Part shown: positions 16,586 to 25,199 of the stretch, piece after piece
Layout of the letters: each line of letters begins with the position of its first letter
Position numbering within the stretch: the stretch's first letter is position 1
Assembly (NCBI GenBank): GCA_963627915.1
Contig: CAVGCY010000012.1
Span: 1 to 64,000, forward strand
Direction of reading: 5' to 3'
DNA from: CALACW01 sp963627915
GTDB taxonomy: Bacteria; Bacillota; Clostridia; Oscillospirales; Acutalibacteraceae
Length of the DNA: 64,000 nucleotides
Translations under genes and position numbers: made by a program
Notes under the pieces: model-generated
The model's database searches: none
What the model was told of the DNA's origin: nothing
What the model saw: only the letters and a program-made list of their open reading frames with translations

Positions 16586-17623
16586 TTACTGGAGCATGTT
16601 CATGATGGACGACGCTTTATTCAGTCCGTTGAGCGTGAGCATATCGGACGGAATGGAATACGAAAACTCATTTATCATGGTCTGAGAAACCGACGCGCCG
16701 TCGGAATCGGTCTGATCAAGCTCTACAAGCTCGTTGCCGACAAAATAGAATTTTGTTACGGTAGACTTGTCGGAGCTTACATACTCGTAGCAAACCGCGT
16801 CCTTATCGTTTACGGTAGTCGAATACTGCGCGTCCGGCTCGGAGCTGCGGGAGGCAAACATTTCGCTCAGATTGTCAAATTTAAGGTCCTCCGTATCTAT
16901 ACCGAACATATCTCCGAGCTCCTCAGTGAACTCGACATATTCTTTTTTATCGGTATTTACGATATATGTTTTGCCGTCCAGCTGCATAACGCCCATGTTT
17001 ACGCCCATATCGGTATCATACATTATGGCCTCGAGATTATTTCCGCTGACGGCGATTTTCATTCTCGTCGTTTCGCCGGAATCGTCGTACATAACGCCGT
17101 CATAATAGAATTTACCGTCAAAGAATGCCGTAAGAGAATTTTGAACCTTACTGTCTACGTTAACGTTCTCCTCTTTAACCTCGTTGCCTATCTTGTTGGG
17201 ATTTTCGGCGGGAACGGTTGTCGCGGACGTCGTGACGGCGGGCGCATTGTTGTTATCTCCGACATTCTGATTGTTATCTTCGTCCTTTTTGTTCTCCTCG
17301 GCGGGTACTTTCTCGGTAACGATAACCTGCTTCTCGCTTCCGCTCTCGTCGGTATAAACGCTTACATACTCTTTTACGCTGCTCAGCTCTTCACCGGAGG
17401 AGCTTTTACCTGAAAATACAATTATAAGCGCGACGACGGCGATTACTACAACGGCGCATACAGCGATTATAATGCCGAGCGTTTTTTTGCTCAGTCCTTT
17501 TTTATCACCGTAACCGGCGTTGAGAGCGTCCGCCGCCATATCCGCAAGAGCGTTTTCTCTCTCACAATCGGCACAGTACTCCTTGCCCTCGGGAATCTCT
17601 TTACCGCATTTTTTACAATTCAT
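16586..17623 (-). CDS. Zinc-ribbon membrane protein, paralogue A of a four-gene array
   Basis: The 345 residues hold an N-terminal zinc ribbon (CKKCGKEI ... YCADCERE, two CxxC pairs), a cytosolic linker, one transmembrane segment near residues 47-71, a long Thr/Asn/Glu-rich stalk and a C-terminal domain of about 180 residues predicted outside the cell. That domain is shared with the three genes upstream: G-Y-Y-DG strand, DGKTYIVNTDKKEY, an MFGIDTEDL helix end, a DAVCYEY cysteine motif, TKFYFVGNELV and IPSDMLTL. The repeated strand pattern resembles LolA/LppX-like lipid-binding folds, but this is only a guess. It is the last gene of the operon, 13 bases after paralogue B. Confidence 0.75.
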   Translation of the reverse strand: MNCKKCGKEIPEGKEYCADCERENALADMAADALNAGYGDKKGLSKKTLGIIIAVCAVVVIAVVALIIVFSGKSSSGEELSSVKEYVSVYTDESGSEKQVIVTEKVPAEENKKDEDNNQNVGDNNNAPAVTTSATTVPAENPNKIGNEVKEENVNVDSKVQNSLTAFFDGKFYYDGVMYDDSGETTRMKIAVSGNNLEAIMYDTDMGVNMGVMQLDGKTYIVNTDKKEYVEFTEELGDMFGIDTEDLKFDNLSEMFASRSSEPDAQYSTTVNDKDAVCYEYVSSDKSTVTKFYFVGNELVELDQTDSDGASVSQTMINEFSYSIPSDMLTLNGLNKASSIMNMLQ

Positions 17624-17636
17624 TTGATGTTCCTCC

Positions 17637-18608
17637 TTAATTCATCAGACTTGTTACAAAATCCATCATACCTGCGGACTGTTTTCCGTCAAGGGTCAGC
17701 TGATCCGATGGGATACTGCCCGTCAGATCGGAAACCTCAATACTGCTCACGGCGTTTCCGGAAGAGTCGCAGGAATCTATACTTACAACTTTTGAATCGA
17801 CTATATAAATCTTTGTCAGAACGCCATCCGAGTCGGTATATGTACAGCAGACCGCGTCAGACGAATCGTATTGCGTATCCTCGAATGTAAATTTCGTATT
17901 GTTATCCGGCCACATCATATCGAAGCTCAAATCCTCTTCGCTCATTCCCATCATGGAAAGCATTGATTTTGAGGCGTTGATATATTTGCCGTTTTTCGTG
18001 TCTACAAGATATGTTTCTCCGTTTAAATTCATAAGCGCAATTTCCATCGAATCCATTTTGTACGAAACCTCGCTGTCCGAACCCGATACGGCAATCGAAA
18101 AATTTGAATCCTCACCCGAAGAATCGGGAACGGTGCATACCATGTAGAACGAATTTGCAAGCAATGCCGTAAATCCCTCGCATGAATACGCTTTATACTC
18201 CGGAGAGTTTACGTCAGCCTGCTGCAATTGTTCGCCGGCTGAAGTCTGAGATTGAACCTGAGCGGAAGCCGAATTTCGAGAAGCAGTCGGCGCGGGAGCG
18301 GTCGTTTGAACGTTCTCATCCGATGAGGACGGAGTTTTCTGAAGAATTACAAGAATAACGGCACACACGGCGATAACGCAGACAAGACATATTATAATCG
18401 GTTTTAATATTTTTAAAGGGTCCGTTTGATTCCTCGTTTTTGAAACCGACTGAACGGCGGAATTGTTTATTTTATCGGTTATAAAAATATCGTCGTCATT
18501 CTGCCGACTGCCGTCGGAATCCGTGTACGTCTCGAGCGCGAAAGCGCCGCAGTTCATACAGCGGTAAACTCCGTCAATCATCTCGTGACCGCAGTTTTTG
18601 CATTTCAT
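17637..18608 (-). CDS. Zinc-ribbon membrane protein, paralogue B
   Basis: This 323-residue protein has the same layout as paralogue A: zinc ribbon at the N-terminus (CKNCGHEM ... RCMNCGAF), acidic linker, one transmembrane segment near residues 68-90, a Ser/Thr/Gln stalk and the shared C-terminal domain. The domain reads NGETYLVDTKNGKY, MMGMSEEDLSFD, SDAVCCTY, TKIYIVDSKVV and IPSDQLTLDG, closest to paralogue A. The zinc ribbon lies in the cytosol if the positive-inside rule holds. Function is unknown. Confidence 0.75.
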   Translation of the reverse strand: MKCKNCGHEMIDGVYRCMNCGAFALETYTDSDGSRQNDDDIFITDKINNSAVQSVSKTRNQTDPLKILKPIIICLVCVIAVCAVILVILQKTPSSSDENVQTTAPAPTASRNSASAQVQSQTSAGEQLQQADVNSPEYKAYSCEGFTALLANSFYMVCTVPDSSGEDSNFSIAVSGSDSEVSYKMDSMEIALMNLNGETYLVDTKNGKYINASKSMLSMMGMSEEDLSFDMMWPDNNTKFTFEDTQYDSSDAVCCTYTDSDGVLTKIYIVDSKVVSIDSCDSSGNAVSSIEVSDLTGSIPSDQLTLDGKQSAGMMDFVTSLMN

Positions 18609-18664
18609 ATATCCATATCATTCCCTATGCGAAACGTAACGTTCCTATTCGTTAATTATTATTT

Positions 18665-19576
18665 TTAACCGAGCGCGCTGAAAAACGAAAATACGGACGT
18701 ACTCTTGGCAAGCGCGTCGGTCGTAAGCTGATTCACAGCGACCGCCGACGAAAAGTTGTTGACAATAACCTCATACAACGGATTATAGTCCTTATCGAAA
18801 ACGACAAACTGCTTAAGACTGCCGTCAATCGTATAAATATCGACGTGTCCGCCGTCATAATCCGCGCCCCAGCACACGGCATTGTCGCCGCTGAGCAAAA
18901 CATCGGCGCGCTTGAACTCGCACGACGAAATATCGCCCGGAAGGGATACGTCATACGGAATTTTATCAACGCCGAGCTTATCGTACGCCTCGTCGGTAAA
19001 ATCTATATACGTTTTACTCTCGTTGTCTATTAAATATCTCTGTCCGTCCTTATCGAGAACGGCAAGCCACATTCCCGAACAAAGACCGGAAATTTCGGAG
19101 GAATCGGGAGAACGCGCAATTGTCACCGCGTCGCCGCCCGAACCGCCCGAAACATAAATTGTTCCGTCAAGAGAATATGTGCCCGAAACAAACGTCTTTG
19201 CGTCCCCCTCGGGTACAATCCGCTGTTTTGTCGTAACCTCGGGAGCGGCCGTCATCGGAGCGGTCGTCATCGAAGCCGTAGCCTGAGCGGGAGACATAAG
19301 CAGATTGCCGCCGTTGAGCGTATTAACCGTTGTTTCGTTAATCGTTTCGCTCGGAATTTCAGGCTTGTTTTTTATGAAATATGTAAGAGCTGCGGCGGCT
19401 GCCGCGGCAAGAACGACAAGGAGCAGCCCCATAATAACCGGCTTTGCGGACGGTCCCTTCTTTTTTATGACAACGACGCCGTCAATTTCCTTATTGTTCT
19501 TTTTATTTTTACGTTTTTTTGTATCATTATCCGCAGAATCCGCCGCGGCGGAGTTCCTTTTTTCTTCGGAATCCAT
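18665..19576 (-). CDS. Membrane protein, paralogue C
   Basis: The 303 residues lack a zinc ribbon but keep the rest: a strongly basic cytosolic N-terminus (KKRKNKKNNK), one transmembrane segment near residues 46-68, a Thr/Ala/Pro-rich stalk and the shared outer domain. In the domain the common pieces are FVSGTYSLDG, DGQRYLIDNESKTY, the NAVCWGA cysteine motif and IYTIDGSLKQF. It is the most diverged of the three outward-facing copies. It lies 10 bases downstream of paralogue D and 56 bases before paralogue B. Confidence 0.72.
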   Translation of the reverse strand: MDSEEKRNSAAADSADNDTKKRKNKKNNKEIDGVVVIKKKGPSAKPVIMGLLLVVLAAAAAAALTYFIKNKPEIPSETINETTVNTLNGGNLLMSPAQATASMTTAPMTAAPEVTTKQRIVPEGDAKTFVSGTYSLDGTIYVSGGSGGDAVTIARSPDSSEISGLCSGMWLAVLDKDGQRYLIDNESKTYIDFTDEAYDKLGVDKIPYDVSLPGDISSCEFKRADVLLSGDNAVCWGADYDGGHVDIYTIDGSLKQFVVFDKDYNPLYEVIVNNFSSAVAVNQLTTDALAKSTSVFSFFSALG

Positions 19577-19586
19577 TATACACCTC

Positions 19587-20555
19587 TTATACCATATCGG
19601 AGAAAAACGCCATCATTCCCACTTTTTTAAGAGAATCGAAATTTATATAACCGCCGCCCGCATACGGGATAAATTCATCGGCTTTGAGAGCACTGACAAG
19701 CTCTCGGGAAACGCTGTAATTCATCATAAGCTTTAACTCGCCGGAGGGAGAAACATAGAGCTTAAGAATCCTTTCATCCGTTTTAAACTCATAGCAGACG
19801 CAATCCGCGCCGTCGACCTCTGCCGGATATTTCACGCATTCGGAGCTTCTCATTTGCTCTGAAACGCCGACGCCCGCAAAATCGAAATCATCCTCGCTCC
19901 TGCCGACCATCTTCATCAGCTTTTTGGACATCTCCATATATTTCTTACTTACGGGATTTACAAGATAAACAACCGTATCCTTTATAATAACCTCAATTTC
20001 CCTTGAATCGATATTCGTGCTTAGTCTTACGTCGCGTCCGTCTATTGCGATAAACGTATTTTTTATCTGTTTGTCGGAAAACGATTTGCCTTTTAAATAA
20101 TAGCTGTTTTCAAGATATGCCTTTACGCATTCGGGAAGTGAATCGCACCGCGTTTTTTCATCCTCTTTATCGCTGACAAGCACAAGCGACGTAATTTCGT
20201 CGTTTCCCTGAGGCTCCTCGTCCGCTTTCGGAGAATCCGTATCCGACCTTGTAAGCTCCATGAGAAACTCCGGGTCAATATCGTTTAAAAGCTCCGGATC
20301 GATATCGTTTAAAAGTATATCGTCCATCAAAGGCACGTTATTGTCGGAAATCGCCTTGAGCGACTCCTCCTTTTCTCTTTTTACCTCGTCGTAAACGTCG
20401 TTTACAAGATTTAACGTATCCTTTGAAACCTCCGGCATGGGCGCAAGAGTTTTATTTGCGCTCTCCGACTTTTTCTTTTTCGACCTGACCGCCGCCGCGA
20501 TAATTAAAACGGCAACAATCACGATTAATATAATAATTACAATTTTATAATTCAT
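19587..20555 (-). CDS. Membrane protein, paralogue D, first gene of the array
   Basis: The 322 residues begin directly with a transmembrane segment (about residues 4-22) followed by RSKKKKS, a charge pattern that by the positive-inside rule puts the rest of the protein inside the cell, opposite to paralogues A-C. An acidic linker carries a direct repeat, LLNDIDPE twice in a row. The C-terminal domain is homologous to the others: YLENSYYLKG, DTVVYLVNPVSKKY, MVGRSEDDFDF and DCVCYEF. The promoter at 20592 drives it and probably the whole operon. No function is known to me. Confidence 0.72.
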   Translation of the reverse strand: MNYKIVIIILIVIVAVLIIAAAVRSKKKKSESANKTLAPMPEVSKDTLNLVNDVYDEVKREKEESLKAISDNNVPLMDDILLNDIDPELLNDIDPEFLMELTRSDTDSPKADEEPQGNDEITSLVLVSDKEDEKTRCDSLPECVKAYLENSYYLKGKSFSDKQIKNTFIAIDGRDVRLSTNIDSREIEVIIKDTVVYLVNPVSKKYMEMSKKLMKMVGRSEDDFDFAGVGVSEQMRSSECVKYPAEVDGADCVCYEFKTDERILKLYVSPSGELKLMMNYSVSRELVSALKADEFIPYAGGGYINFDSLKKVGMMAFFSDMV

Positions 20556-20591
20556 TCACGTATTACTCCTCATAATATTTATACATTGTAT

Positions 20592-20620
20592 ATCTTAACA
20601 TAACCTTGAAACCTTTGCAA
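20592..20620 (-). promoter_or_regulatory. Promoter of the four-paralogue operon
   Basis: On the minus strand TTGCAA (20620-20615) and TAAGAT (20597-20592) are spaced by 17 bases, 37 bases before paralogue D. A GAGGAG ribosome site follows. Confidence 0.65.
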
Positions 20621-20733
20621 TAAAAATTTAATGACATGCAGGCTCGTTTTGTCTATCTTGTTCAAAAATACAAAACTTTTTGAATAAACTGTGAATAATT
20701 ATCACATAATTTAAAAATATTATTAAATATTTG

Positions 20734-20762
20734 TTGATTTTTTGTTTTATTGAATATAAAAT
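20734..20762 (+). promoter_or_regulatory. Promoter of the first M28 peptidase gene
   Basis: TTGATT at 20734-20739 and TAAAAT at 20757-20762 with 17-base spacing, in the AT-rich divergent region. The leader between this and the ATG at 20841 is about 70 bases. Confidence 0.7.
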
Positions 20763-20840
20763 ATAAAATCATATTGTGTGTACGTTTTTTAACGAACGCA
20801 GAGAGGTATGAAAGTAACGCTTTATGAGGAGAGAAAAAAA

Positions 20841-22127
20841 ATGGCTGTTAAAAGAATCGACGACAGGATTATATCCGATAACGTCAAGTATTCTGTCGAT
20901 AAGATTACCGAAATCATCAAAAAAGTAGGACCGAGGGAATCGGGAAGCGAGCAGGCCAAAGAGGCTCAGAAAATTCTCGAAAAGGAACTCGAAAAATTCG
21001 CAGACGAGATTCATTACGAAACGTATCAGATGGCGCCTAAGGCGTTTCTCCACTTTACAAAAGGCGTAAGCGCGGCTGTCGGAGCTTCCGTTCTCGGCGC
21101 GGGCGCACTGAAATACGGTCTAAAGCCGAAAACGAGAGCGGGCAAAACGGCTCCCCACGCGCTCATTGCGGCGGTCGACCTTGTTTCGCTCGGAATTACG
21201 GCAGGCGAATTTCTGTTCTATAAAGAGCTTCTCGATAAATTTTATCCCAAGGCGGACGGAAGCAACATGATTGCCGTCCGTAAAGCAAAGGGCCAAACGA
21301 AAAAACGCATTATCATAAGCGGACATATCGACACCGCTTACGAATGGAGACATATTTACTACGGCAAGGGCAAGCTCATGGGACCGTTCATGGGCACGTC
21401 GATAGCGACCGCAATCATCTCCGCCGTACTCTCGTCAGCCTCCGCGGTCATTTCGGCTTCGGGCAAAAAAGGCAAACTTGCGGACTTCATCACCGACACG
21501 GCGTTCCCCGTTCACGCGCTTACGCTCATAGGCATGGTTCTGCTCAACAGATTTATAAATTTCGACATTCTCTCCCCCGGCGCAAACGACAACCTTACGG
21601 GTACTCTTTCCGCCGTATGCGCACTTAAAATGCTCGATGAAATGGATCTTAAATTTGAAAATACGGAAGTCGTATGCATGATAACCGACGGCGAGGAAGC
21701 AGGCCTCAGAGGCGCAAAGGCTTACGCAAAAGCGCATCATGACGAGCTGACGGATCCGAATGTGGAAACAGTCGTTCTCTGCGTCGACACGCTCACGGAT
21801 CTTAAGGACCTCAACGTTTACAATAAGGACATGACCGGCACGGTCAAGCTCGATCAGGAGCTTTGTTCTCTGGTAAGAGAAGCCGCAGCCGAAATGGGAC
21901 ACGAAAACCTCAAATACGCAAACGTATTCTTCGGCTCGTCCGACGCCGCCGCATACGCTCAGGCAGGCGTCAGAGCGGCGACTCTCGCGGCAATGGATCC
22001 CGCGCCCGCGGATTACTATCACAACAGACGCGACAACTACGACAGACTTGTTCCCGAGGCTATCAAAACCGGATACGAGATTATACTTAATACGATAATA
22101 AAGTTTGCCGGAGAGGACAACGATTAA
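20841..22127 (+). CDS. M28-family zinc metallopeptidase
   Basis: This 428-residue protein has the zinc ligands of family M28 aminopeptidases: histidine in ISGHIDTAYEW, bridging aspartate in GANDNLTG, the catalytic glutamate pair in DGEEAGLRG, aspartate in LCVDT and the last histidine in YYHNRRDN. Two hydrophobic stretches (near residues 75-95 and 190-215) interrupt the peptidase fold and may be membrane segments; there is no signal peptide. The ATG at 20841 is preferred over 20808 because GAGGAG lies about 9 bases upstream. It is a paralogue of the gene at 30537. Peptide substrate is unknown. Confidence 0.9.
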   Translation: MAVKRIDDRIISDNVKYSVDKITEIIKKVGPRESGSEQAKEAQKILEKELEKFADEIHYETYQMAPKAFLHFTKGVSAAVGASVLGAGALKYGLKPKTRAGKTAPHALIAAVDLVSLGITAGEFLFYKELLDKFYPKADGSNMIAVRKAKGQTKKRIIISGHIDTAYEWRHIYYGKGKLMGPFMGTSIATAIISAVLSSASAVISASGKKGKLADFITDTAFPVHALTLIGMVLLNRFINFDILSPGANDNLTGTLSAVCALKMLDEMDLKFENTEVVCMITDGEEAGLRGAKAYAKAHHDELTDPNVETVVLCVDTLTDLKDLNVYNKDMTGTVKLDQELCSLVREAAAEMGHENLKYANVFFGSSDAAAYAQAGVRAATLAAMDPAPADYYHNRRDNYDRLVPEAIKTGYEIILNTIIKFAGEDND

Positions 22128-22174
22128 TCGAGCCGCATACATTTAATATACAGATTCATACATAATAAATATAC

Positions 22175-22206
22175 AAAACCGTTCCGTTTTTTTCGGAACG
22201 GTTTTT
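22175..22206. terminator. Terminator between convergent M28 and NlpC-dockerin genes
   Basis: AAAACCGTTCCG at 22175-22186 pairs with CGGAACGGTTTT at 22194-22205, with T on both sides; it can serve both genes. Confidence 0.9.
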
Positions 22207-22260
22207 AATTACCGAGTAAAGCAACAATTTAACAAATTACCGTTTTCAATTCCTTATCGT

Positions 22261-24000
22261 TTACAATTCCGTTTCGAGCTTTGCGCAGTATCTGAGCGTC
22301 CGTCTTGCCTCCGAAGCCGTTATTTTGCCGTCAAGATCAAGATCTCCCGCTCTTATCTGTTCGCTAACCGGCGCGTATATTTTTGCCGACGCTCTGAGCA
22401 TACTCCTCGCGTCCGACGCATTCACGCTTCCGTTTAAATCAAAATCTCCCCTGTCGGCTTCGATTTCAAGTTCTCCCGTAAACAAATCGGTAACACAGCC
22501 GCCTCTTACGGTAACGGCTGTCGTTGAATCATCCTCGTCAGAAACCGTATACTCTCCCGCGCCGAGTCTGTATCCGAGACATCCGGAGTACTCGTTGTCA
22601 TATCCGAAGGACAAAATCGAATCTTCGCCCGCAGACGCAATGTTAATGCCGCACACCGTCTGCGAATCAACGTCCGAGCACGAAGTATAGCACATGTCCG
22701 TACATTCACTGTCATAATAAATTCTGAATATTTCATCGGACTGACAAGCGGATTTTACCGCGCCGTACATCTCGCCTTCAAGACTTGTTTTTTCACCCGA
22801 GGACGAAGCTGTTACGCAGTCGGAAACGATTTTTGCGCTCAGAACCGAATCATAATCAAAAACGATATTTTTAAAATTGTCCTCGTTTTCGTTTGACAAT
22901 CTGAAATAGCACTGCGTTCCTTCGCTTAACCGATACACGCCGTTTTCGTATCCGAAAACCGCAACTCCGTCCGAATTTGTTTTTACGCTTCCGAGTTTTT
23001 TCGTGCATTCCGCGTCCGAATACACGTCGACGGCAACGCCGGCATACGGAAAATATCTGTCCTGACAAATCGACGGAATAAATCTCTTAACGTTTACGCT
23101 GACGCTCGCCGCGCCGAGCTTTTTATTATTGACAAACGTCAGGACGGAGTTCACGCCCGACGGCGAAATATTTACAGTCTTTTTTTCGGTATCGATTTTG
23201 TATCCGTCGGCCGTTTTTGTCTGAACGACCGTATACGTTCCGAAATTCAGGCGCACGCTCGAGCCGGATGACGTATTCGCGCATAATGAGCCGGATGACG
23301 TATAAATATTAAATTCGCCGCCCGAAAGAGAGTTTGAATTACTGTCGTTGAGGTTAATTTTAAGAGTTCCGCTTTTCGGTCCCATTTTCGCAACTATGAA
23401 TTTAACGACCGCTCCGCCCGAGCGTATATGCGATATATAGTTCGCCCTTCCCGCCGAGTGCCAGAAAACGTCCGATGAACCGTCGCCCCAGTATATGCCT
23501 ATATGGTTCTGTCCGCTCGGACGCAGACCCTCGTTGCAGAACATCATAATAATATCGCCCTTGCTCATAACTCCGCTCTCAAGAGCCTCATATTTATCAT
23601 TAAATATATAATATTCTATTGAGTTGTCCTCGAGAACGCCGTACCATCCCCTCGGAGTTGAAAACGAAAGAATCTGATAATCGGACGGTCTGCCTCCGGC
23701 GTTGATAATGCACGACTTTAAAACATGCCACACGAATCCCGAACAGTTCATGCCCGACGAGCCGTTATATGAAGTATCGCCGTTGGGTGAACGCCAGTTG
23801 CCGCTTCTGTAGGGAGTTCCGAGATAGAAATTGTCATTCTCGTGAGAGTACAGATAATTCATATAGCTTTCATACGAAAATCCGTAGTATTCGCTCAACG
23901 ATCTGCCGTCGACCGCCGATACGCATATCGGACAGAATGAAAAAACAATTATCACCGAAATGAGAATGCCTATAATTCCTGTTACGGCATTTTTCTTCAT
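22261..24000 (-). CDS. Secreted NlpC/P60-like protein with SpaA-type domain and dockerin
   Basis: The 579-residue product has a signal peptide (about residues 1-29), then a cysteine-peptidase-like domain with GMNCSGFVWHVL (Cys86) and NHIGIYWG supplying the expected histidine, as in NlpC/P60 amidases and endopeptidases. Next come a prealbumin-like SpaA/Cna-B domain (GTLKINLNDS ... GEFNIY ... TYTVVQTK) and a second repeat region, and finally a type I dockerin with two Ca2+-loop repeats (GDFDLNGSVNASDARSML and GDLDLDGKITASEARRTL). It should act on peptidoglycan or a peptide outside the cell and be held to a cohesin-bearing scaffold. No cohesin gene lies in this window. Confidence 0.85.
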   Translation of the reverse strand: MKKNAVTGIIGILISVIIVFSFCPICVSAVDGRSLSEYYGFSYESYMNYLYSHENDNFYLGTPYRSGNWRSPNGDTSYNGSSGMNCSGFVWHVLKSCIINAGGRPSDYQILSFSTPRGWYGVLEDNSIEYYIFNDKYEALESGVMSKGDIIMMFCNEGLRPSGQNHIGIYWGDGSSDVFWHSAGRANYISHIRSGGAVVKFIVAKMGPKSGTLKINLNDSNSNSLSGGEFNIYTSSGSLCANTSSGSSVRLNFGTYTVVQTKTADGYKIDTEKKTVNISPSGVNSVLTFVNNKKLGAASVSVNVKRFIPSICQDRYFPYAGVAVDVYSDAECTKKLGSVKTNSDGVAVFGYENGVYRLSEGTQCYFRLSNENEDNFKNIVFDYDSVLSAKIVSDCVTASSSGEKTSLEGEMYGAVKSACQSDEIFRIYYDSECTDMCYTSCSDVDSQTVCGINIASAGEDSILSFGYDNEYSGCLGYRLGAGEYTVSDEDDSTTAVTVRGGCVTDLFTGELEIEADRGDFDLNGSVNASDARSMLRASAKIYAPVSEQIRAGDLDLDGKITASEARRTLRYCAKLETEL

Positions 24001-24035
24001 TAATTTACATCTTCTTTCATTTTTTATACAGATTA

Positions 24036-24063
24036 ATTATACATTTATAAAATAAAAAGTCAA
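24036..24063 (-). promoter_or_regulatory. Promoter of the NlpC-dockerin gene
   Basis: On the minus strand TTGACT (24063-24058) and TATAAT (24041-24036) are spaced by 16 bases. Its -35 is only 5 bases from the -35 of the divergent cobalamin-riboswitch promoter. Confidence 0.8.
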
Positions 24064-24068
24064 TTCGA

Positions 24069-24097
24069 TTGACAAATATTTTTTATTATCCTATAAT
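24069..24097 (+). promoter_or_regulatory. Consensus sigma-A promoter of the cobalamin-riboswitch unit
   Basis: TTGACA at 24069-24074 and TATAAT at 24092-24097, both perfect, with 17-base spacing. The transcript should start a few bases before the riboswitch. Confidence 0.92.
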
Positions 24098-24107
24098 CTA
24101 TACGAAA

Positions 24108-24196
24108 AATCAGAAGGAAAGAGCGGTGAAAATCCGCCGCAGCGGCCACTGCCGTAACGAAGAAGTTTTTCTTCCAAGCCGGAATGCTTCCGGTTT
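24108..24196 (+). ncRNA. Compact cobalamin riboswitch
   Basis: The leader carries the core of the cobalamin class: GAAGGAAAGAGCGGTGAAAA, TCCGCCGCAGCGGCCACTGC, a variable GAAGAAG/CTTC hairpin and AAGCCGGAATGC, the equivalent of the B12 box. At about 90 bases it lacks the usual 5' extension, so it is one of the short variants. CCGGAA/TTCCGG at 24180-24193 followed by five T could form a terminator that overlaps the B12-box region. B12 would be expected to lower expression of the DUF4430 gene downstream. Confidence 0.85.
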
Positions 24197-24227
24197 TTCA
24201 AAAAAATTTTTTAAAGGAGCAATCAAA

Positions 24228-25016
24228 ATGAGAAAGACTCTGACAAGGGTATTATCCGTCGTTATGGCGCTGATGATATCCGCAAGCTTCCTCACGCTTA
24301 CGGTATGGGCGGACGGTACCGTTTCACTGCGCATCGAGGGACCCGACAAAAATTATTATTACAACACGAGCATGGATCTTCTTTCCGAGGATTACACCGT
24401 TGCCGACCTTATCGCTTATGCGGATAAAACCGACGACTCGCTTACGGTAACCGGAATCAACGTAGGTTACATAAGCGCGGTAAACGGCGTTAAGGCAGGT
24501 TCGTACACCGCAAAAAAATGGGACGGCTGGGTATACACCGTAAACGGCGAATTTCCGAACGACCCCGTAACGGATTATGTTCTCTCATCGGGCGACGAGG
24601 TTATACTTTTCTATTCGGATTATTATAACGCGGGTATGGAAATTCCCGAAGTCGATTCGTCAAGACTCTCCGAGGAGGGAATTATCAATTTCACATACGG
24701 CTCTCCGATTTTTGACAAAAACTACGCCGTAATCGGATATGACTACAAGCCTATCATCAAAGCGACGGTTACCTTCAACGGCAAGGAGTACACAACGGAC
24801 AATAACGGAAATATTACCGTCGATAACTTTGCAAAACTCAAAAACGGTTCTTATTCTCTTCAGATAAACAAATATTTTGATGGAGGATGCCCCGCCGTCC
24901 TGCGGCTTGCGCCGGACTTTACCGTAAAGGTCACGGGACATTCGTTTTTTGATAAGGTCGTAAAATTCTTTAAAACAATCCTCGACTTCCTCAAAAATCT
25001 CTTTACAAAGAAATAA
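24228..25016 (+). CDS. Secreted DUF4430 (transcobalamin C-domain-like) protein
   Basis: The 262-residue product starts with a signal peptide (about residues 1-27, ending TVWADG). A DUF4430 domain follows (VADLIAYADKT, INVGYISAVNG, WDGWVYTVNGEFPN, SSGDEVILFYS), the fold that forms the C-terminal half of the B12 carriers transcobalamin and intrinsic factor. A second beta-rich domain (KATVTFNGKEYTTD ... NGSYSLQINKY) and a basic amphipathic tail (FFKTILDFLKNLFTKK) complete it. The cobalamin riboswitch in front makes a role in capturing corrinoids at the cell surface likely. The start at 24228 is fixed by AAAGGAG upstream. No B12 transporter is adjacent. Confidence 0.88.
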   Translation: MRKTLTRVLSVVMALMISASFLTLTVWADGTVSLRIEGPDKNYYYNTSMDLLSEDYTVADLIAYADKTDDSLTVTGINVGYISAVNGVKAGSYTAKKWDGWVYTVNGEFPNDPVTDYVLSSGDEVILFYSDYYNAGMEIPEVDSSRLSEEGIINFTYGSPIFDKNYAVIGYDYKPIIKATVTFNGKEYTTDNNGNITVDNFAKLKNGSYSLQINKYFDGGCPAVLRLAPDFTVKVTGHSFFDKVVKFFKTILDFLKNLFTKK

Positions 25017-25045
25017 AGATATATAAGAATATATATGTATGCGTT

Positions 25046-25076
25046 CAGACCGCCGGGCAAAACCGGAGGTCTGTTT
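25046..25076 (+). terminator. Terminator after the DUF4430 gene
   Basis: CAGACCGCCGG pairs with CCGGAGGTCTG (one mismatch) and is followed by five T. Confidence 0.88.
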
Positions 25077-25172
25077 TTATACGTTCATATAATCCCGGCG
25101 AATGGTCATATAAATAATAATCACAGTTTAATAAACATATTTTATCATTAATAATAAACTTGAAATAATAAA

Positions 25173-25199
25173 TTAGCACTCACCTCTTGACAGTGCTAA
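25173..25199 (+). promoter_or_regulatory. CIRCE operator (HrcA site)
   Basis: TTAGCACTC, 9 bases, CAGTGCTAA: the HrcA repressor site with one mismatch in the right arm (CAGTGCTAA instead of GAGTGCTAA). It overlaps the -35 of the promoter TTGACA (25187-25192) / TATTAT (25210-25215, 17-base spacing). Heat-shock derepression of the following hsp20 gene is expected. Confidence 0.93.

Noticed and set aside
16564..17413. Long plus-strand open frame continuing from the LysR relic
   Set aside because: Past 16563 it runs antisense to paralogue A and has no LysR or other protein pattern.
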